A stretch of 21,248 bases of DNA, taken from the NCBI GenBank assembly GCA_038248985.1, contig JBBRWV010000062.1, positions 1 through 21,248 of the forward strand, given 5' to 3'. Every line of letters begins with the position of its first letter. Positions within the stretch are counted from its first letter, which is position 1. The DNA comes from JBBRWV01 sp038248985. Lineage in GTDB: Bacteria > Planctomycetota > Phycisphaerae > WQYP01. Of the stretch, positions 20,912 through 21,248 are shown piece by piece. The translations under genes and the position numbers were made by a program. Below the pieces are notes generated by a model, which worked only from the letters and a program-made list of their open reading frames with translations, searched no databases and had not been told where the DNA came from.

Positions 20912-21248
20912 AGCGAAAATCTCCAAAATGATTTCGAACTCGCGAGCTCACAGGCCCGCCGCTATTCCCTACGCACACCCCTCCCCAAAGTTGCATCCCC
21001 CCAAAAAAATCCCACCCCAACCCCCACCACCTCTCCCCAGCCCCCGCAATCCCGCCACCCCACTCGGCCCCCTCGATTCCCACGAACCTCACCCTTCCCC
21101 TCTTCGTAGTTTCGTCGTCCCCCCCGTCTCAATCCTCAGCACTCACCCTCACTCCCCTCACTTTTTCTCCTCCACCCCACCCCAACCCCCCCCCCCCGGG
21201 TGTCAGCGAGGGACCCCAACCATTTAATCGCCGTTGACCAAAAACAAA
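20912..21248. other. C-rich gene-free stretch at the right edge
   Basis: No credible gene is seen in these ~340 bases. The plus strand is strikingly rich in C and poor in G, with many C-runs separated by A or T and a tract of 12 C at 21186-21197. The promoter of the LTxxQ gene should lie near 20920-20990 on the minus strand, but no clear hexamers stand out. Any neighbour on the right begins beyond the window. Confidence 0.5.

Overview
The window looks like chromosomal DNA of a GC-rich, free-living bacterium, most probably a planctomycete (Phycisphaerae-like). The hints are a PEP-CTERM-style exported protein, a short adenosylhomocysteinase, a BlaI/M56 pair whose C-terminal domain is of a type I associate with planctomycetes, and a glycine-rich LTxxQ exported protein. 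The taxon is inferred from family resemblance only; there is no rRNA, tRNA, CRISPR array, phage or insertion sequence in the window.

Left part (1-2500): the start of an exported protein that runs off the left edge, a 560-base AT-richer intergenic region, a PilZ-domain protein, and the DNA glycosylase gene mutM, which carries a very dense run of G-tracts on its coding strand.

Iron-sulfur region (2460-7340): an A-type Fe-S carrier gene diverges from a sufB-sufC-sufD operon. A complete hicA-hicB toxin-antitoxin pair sits between sufB and sufC. All three junctions overlap (TGATG, ATGA and a 14-base overlap), so sufB, hicA, hicB and sufC should be translationally coupled. This is one of the two most unusual features here.

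Middle part (7340-13830): purM, then a minus-strand pair made of an ArsR-type HTH/methyltransferase fusion followed by ahcY. On the plus strand a VOC protein, a mannose-6-phosphate isomerase, a pseudouridine synthase with an apparent Asp-to-Glu change at the catalytic position, and metH follow closely. ahcY and metH are the SAH-removing and methionine-regenerating arms of the methyl cycle, so the HTH/methyltransferase protein is a candidate SAM/SAH-responsive regulator. It has a good predicted promoter, an apparently leaderless start and a palindrome covering its start codon.

Right part (17440-21248): a BlaI-type repressor followed by an M56 (BlaR1-type) membrane metalloprotease. In place of the penicillin-binding sensor of BlaR1 it has a squalene-cyclase/prenyltransferase-like alpha-toroid. 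This looks like a one-operon signal transduction system with an unknown stimulus. A minus-strand exported LTxxQ protein with glycine-rich ends and a C-rich gene-free stretch close the window.

Across the window the plus strand changes from G-rich (about 1.4-7.4 kb) to C-rich (about 11.5-21.2 kb), in coding and non-coding DNA alike. This may mark a replication-strand switch or a local rearrangement. All statements come from reading the sequence; no search was run.
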